Shown: positions 55,122 through 56,238 of the stretch, piece by piece
Layout of the letters: each line of letters opens with the position of its first letter
Numbering within the stretch: the stretch's first letter is position 1
NCBI GenBank assembly: GCA_944349735.1
Contig: CALVNM010000004.1
Coordinates: forward strand, 1-56,238
Length of the DNA: 56,238 nucleotides
DNA from: an uncultured Clostridia bacterium
GTDB taxonomy: Bacteria; Bacillota; Clostridia; Christensenellales; DTU072
Reading direction: 5' to 3'
Translations under genes and position numbers: made by a program
Notes under the pieces: generated by a model
Database searches by the model: none
Seen by the model: only the letters and a program-made list of their open reading frames with translations
What the model was told of the DNA's origin: nothing

Positions 55122-56238
55122 TTACAGTATATATTTTTTGAGATTCATGCGCTTCGTAACGCTTTCCATATGCTCCGTAACGTATTTACGGTCGATAACG
55201 ACCTCTATATCGTCGTGATCTCCGGACGCGTTGAAGCTGATGTCCTCGAGCAAAGTTTCCATTACGGTATGCAGTCTGCGTGCTCCGATATTTTCGTTAT
55301 TCTCATTCTCGAGGAACGCTATGCCTGCAAGCTCGTCTATCGCCTCATCGGTGAACTTGAGTTTGATGTTGTCCACGCCGAGCAAAGCCGCGTACTGCAT
55401 GATTATCGCGTTGTCGGGTTCTTTAAGTATTTTACTGAAATCCTCGCGCGTCAGGCTGTTAAGCTCGACGAGTACAGGGAATCTTCCCTGTAATTCGGGT
55501 ATGAGGTCGTTGACCTTGGCGATATGGAAAGCTCCCGCCGCGATGAACAGTATGAAGTCGGTACGGATGTTGCCGTACTTAGTGTTTACGGTGCAACCTT
55601 CCACTATGGGAAGTATGTCGCGCTGAACGCCCTCTCTCGATACGTCGGGTCCGTTGACGTTGCCCTTGCTCGCTATCTTATCCATCTCGTCGATGAATAC
55701 TATGCCGTCCTGCTCCGCTCTGCGGATACCTTCCGAATTGATGGCGTCGTCGTCGATGAGTTTGGACGCTTCGGCTTTTGTGAGAAGGTCATATGCCTCT
55801 TTTACGGTGACTTTGCGCTTTTTTGTCTGCTTGGGCATGAGCTTACTCATGAACTCGCCGAGATTAGTCTCGTTACCGCCTATAGGTCCGAGCTGCAGGG
55901 GTTGCGCCTGAACGGGCATGTCCATCTCTATCATTATCTTGTCGAGCTTGCCGGAATTGAGTTCGGCGGCGAGCGTCTCCCGTATCTCCGCGTCACTCAT
56001 CTCGGGACGGCTCTTCTTACGCGCGGGGAACAGTCCGTCCACGAGTTTACGTTCGGCGGCTTCCTTCGCTTTAGGCTCCACCTCGGCGATCTTCTCCTCT
56101 CTTACGAGCCTGATGGCGCACTCGACGAGATCTCGTATCATAGATTCGACATCTCTGCCTACGTATCCCACTTCAGTGAATTTGGTAGCCTCAACTTTGA
56201 CAAACGGCGCTTTGACGAGCTTTGCAAGCCTTCTCGCT
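55122..56238 (-). CDS. hslU: ATP-dependent protease ATPase subunit HslU, 5' end beyond window
   Basis: HslU is the AAA+ unfoldase that feeds the HslV peptidase. The visible 371 codons include EATKFTEVGYVGRDVESMIRD, the I-domain (about 60-190 of the visible part; acidic and Lys-rich), Walker B GIVFIDEMDKIA, the sensor region NTKYGNIRTDFILFIAAGAF, ELQGRFPV and NENIGARRLHTVMETLLEDI. The frame continues to the right edge with ARRLAKLVKAPF, so the Walker A and start are outside, and the apparent start at 56171 is only an internal valine codon. The C-terminus ends YIL, the tail that docks into HslV. hslV itself would lie upstream. It ends 52 bases before hisS. Confidence 0.95.
   Translation of the reverse strand, partial: ARRLAKLVKAPFVKVEATKFTEVGYVGRDVESMIRDLVECAIRLVREEKIAEVEPKAKEAAERKLVDGLFPARKKSRPEMSDAEIRETLAAELNSGKLDKIMIEMDMPVQAQPLQLGPIGGNETNLGEFMSKLMPKQTKKRKVTVKEAYDLLTKAEASKLIDDDAINSEGIRRAEQDGIVFIDEMDKIASKGNVNGPDVSREGVQRDILPIVEGCTVNTKYGNIRTDFILFIAAGAFHIAKVNDLIPELQGRFPVLVELNSLTREDFSKILKEPDNAIIMQYAALLGVDNIKLKFTDEAIDELAGIAFLENENNENIGARRLHTVMETLLEDISFNASGDHDDIEVVIDRKYVTEHMESVTKRMNLKKYIL

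Noticed and set aside
56163-56171. An internal GTG at 56171 that looks like a start for a shorter HslU.
   Set aside because: The conserved HslU sequence continues in frame to the window edge (EATKFTEVGYVGRD and upstream), so this is an internal valine.

Overview
The window is a gene-dense stretch of chromosome from a Gram-positive anaerobe-like bacterium, most likely a member of the Clostridia (Bacillota). The evidence is the combination of HrcA with a CIRCE operator heading grpE-dnaK-dnaJ-prmA-mtaB, TrmK and a Nif3 protein next to the housekeeping sigma factor, HemZ, the LL-diaminopimelate aminotransferase (DapL) route to meso-DAP, a GGGtGRT/NifU-like pair, strong AGGAGG ribosome binding sites and sigma-A promoters, several of them with an extended -10 (TGnTATAAT). 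Species cannot be fixed from the sequence. I saw no tRNA, rRNA, CRISPR array, insertion sequence or phage gene. No gene-free stretch exceeds 300 bases; the longest (8895-9176, 282 bases) is the divergent thyA/helicase promoter region.

Layout, almost all on the minus strand (read right to left). (a) 56238-45319: hslU (cut by the window edge), hisS, aspS, rseC, trxA, glyA, nifS, nifU, lepA, hemW, ending at an intrinsic terminator. (b) 45247-35210: a consensus promoter with CIRCE, then hrcA-grpE-dnaK-dnaJ-prmA-mtaB-HIT and a large MacB-like ABC transporter. (c) 35176-25931: rpsU with its own promoter and terminator, an unrecognised 140-residue gene, dnaG (apparently without a normal start codon), rpoD, trmK, nif3, a zinc-ribbon protein, dapF, dapL, purA and a terminator. 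This is a macromolecular-synthesis-type arrangement (rpsU-dnaG-rpoD) extended with lysine/cell-wall and purine genes. (d) 25894-15919: lacZ, a patatin-like lipase, an orphan PTS-IIC/PfoR-type membrane protein, polA, coaE and the Y-family polymerase dinB, packed as one apparent operon.

(e) 9116-15903 is the only plus-strand block: a 1295-residue SF1 helicase with a C-terminal nuclease-like domain, a DegV protein, then three overlapping or nearly touching genes for an ApbE-type lipoprotein FMN transferase, a NusG-domain-II membrane protein and a Gx-transporter-type membrane protein. That trio resembles part of a flavin-based extracellular electron transfer locus. (f) 8975-1: thyA with its own promoter and terminator, then folA-icd-MBL hydrolase-hemZ, rpsO with a possible autoregulatory leader and a terminator, pnp, and a separately promoted pair of a NifU-like scaffold and a GGGtGRT protein that runs off the left edge.

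The most interesting items are the missing canonical start of dnaG, the helicase with an altered nuclease active site, the minimal ApbE/NusG-II/Gx module with three non-ATG starts, the rpsO leader that can mask its ribosome binding site, and the unknown GGGtGRT/NifU-like pair. I did not find a clearly new multi-gene defence or mobile system.
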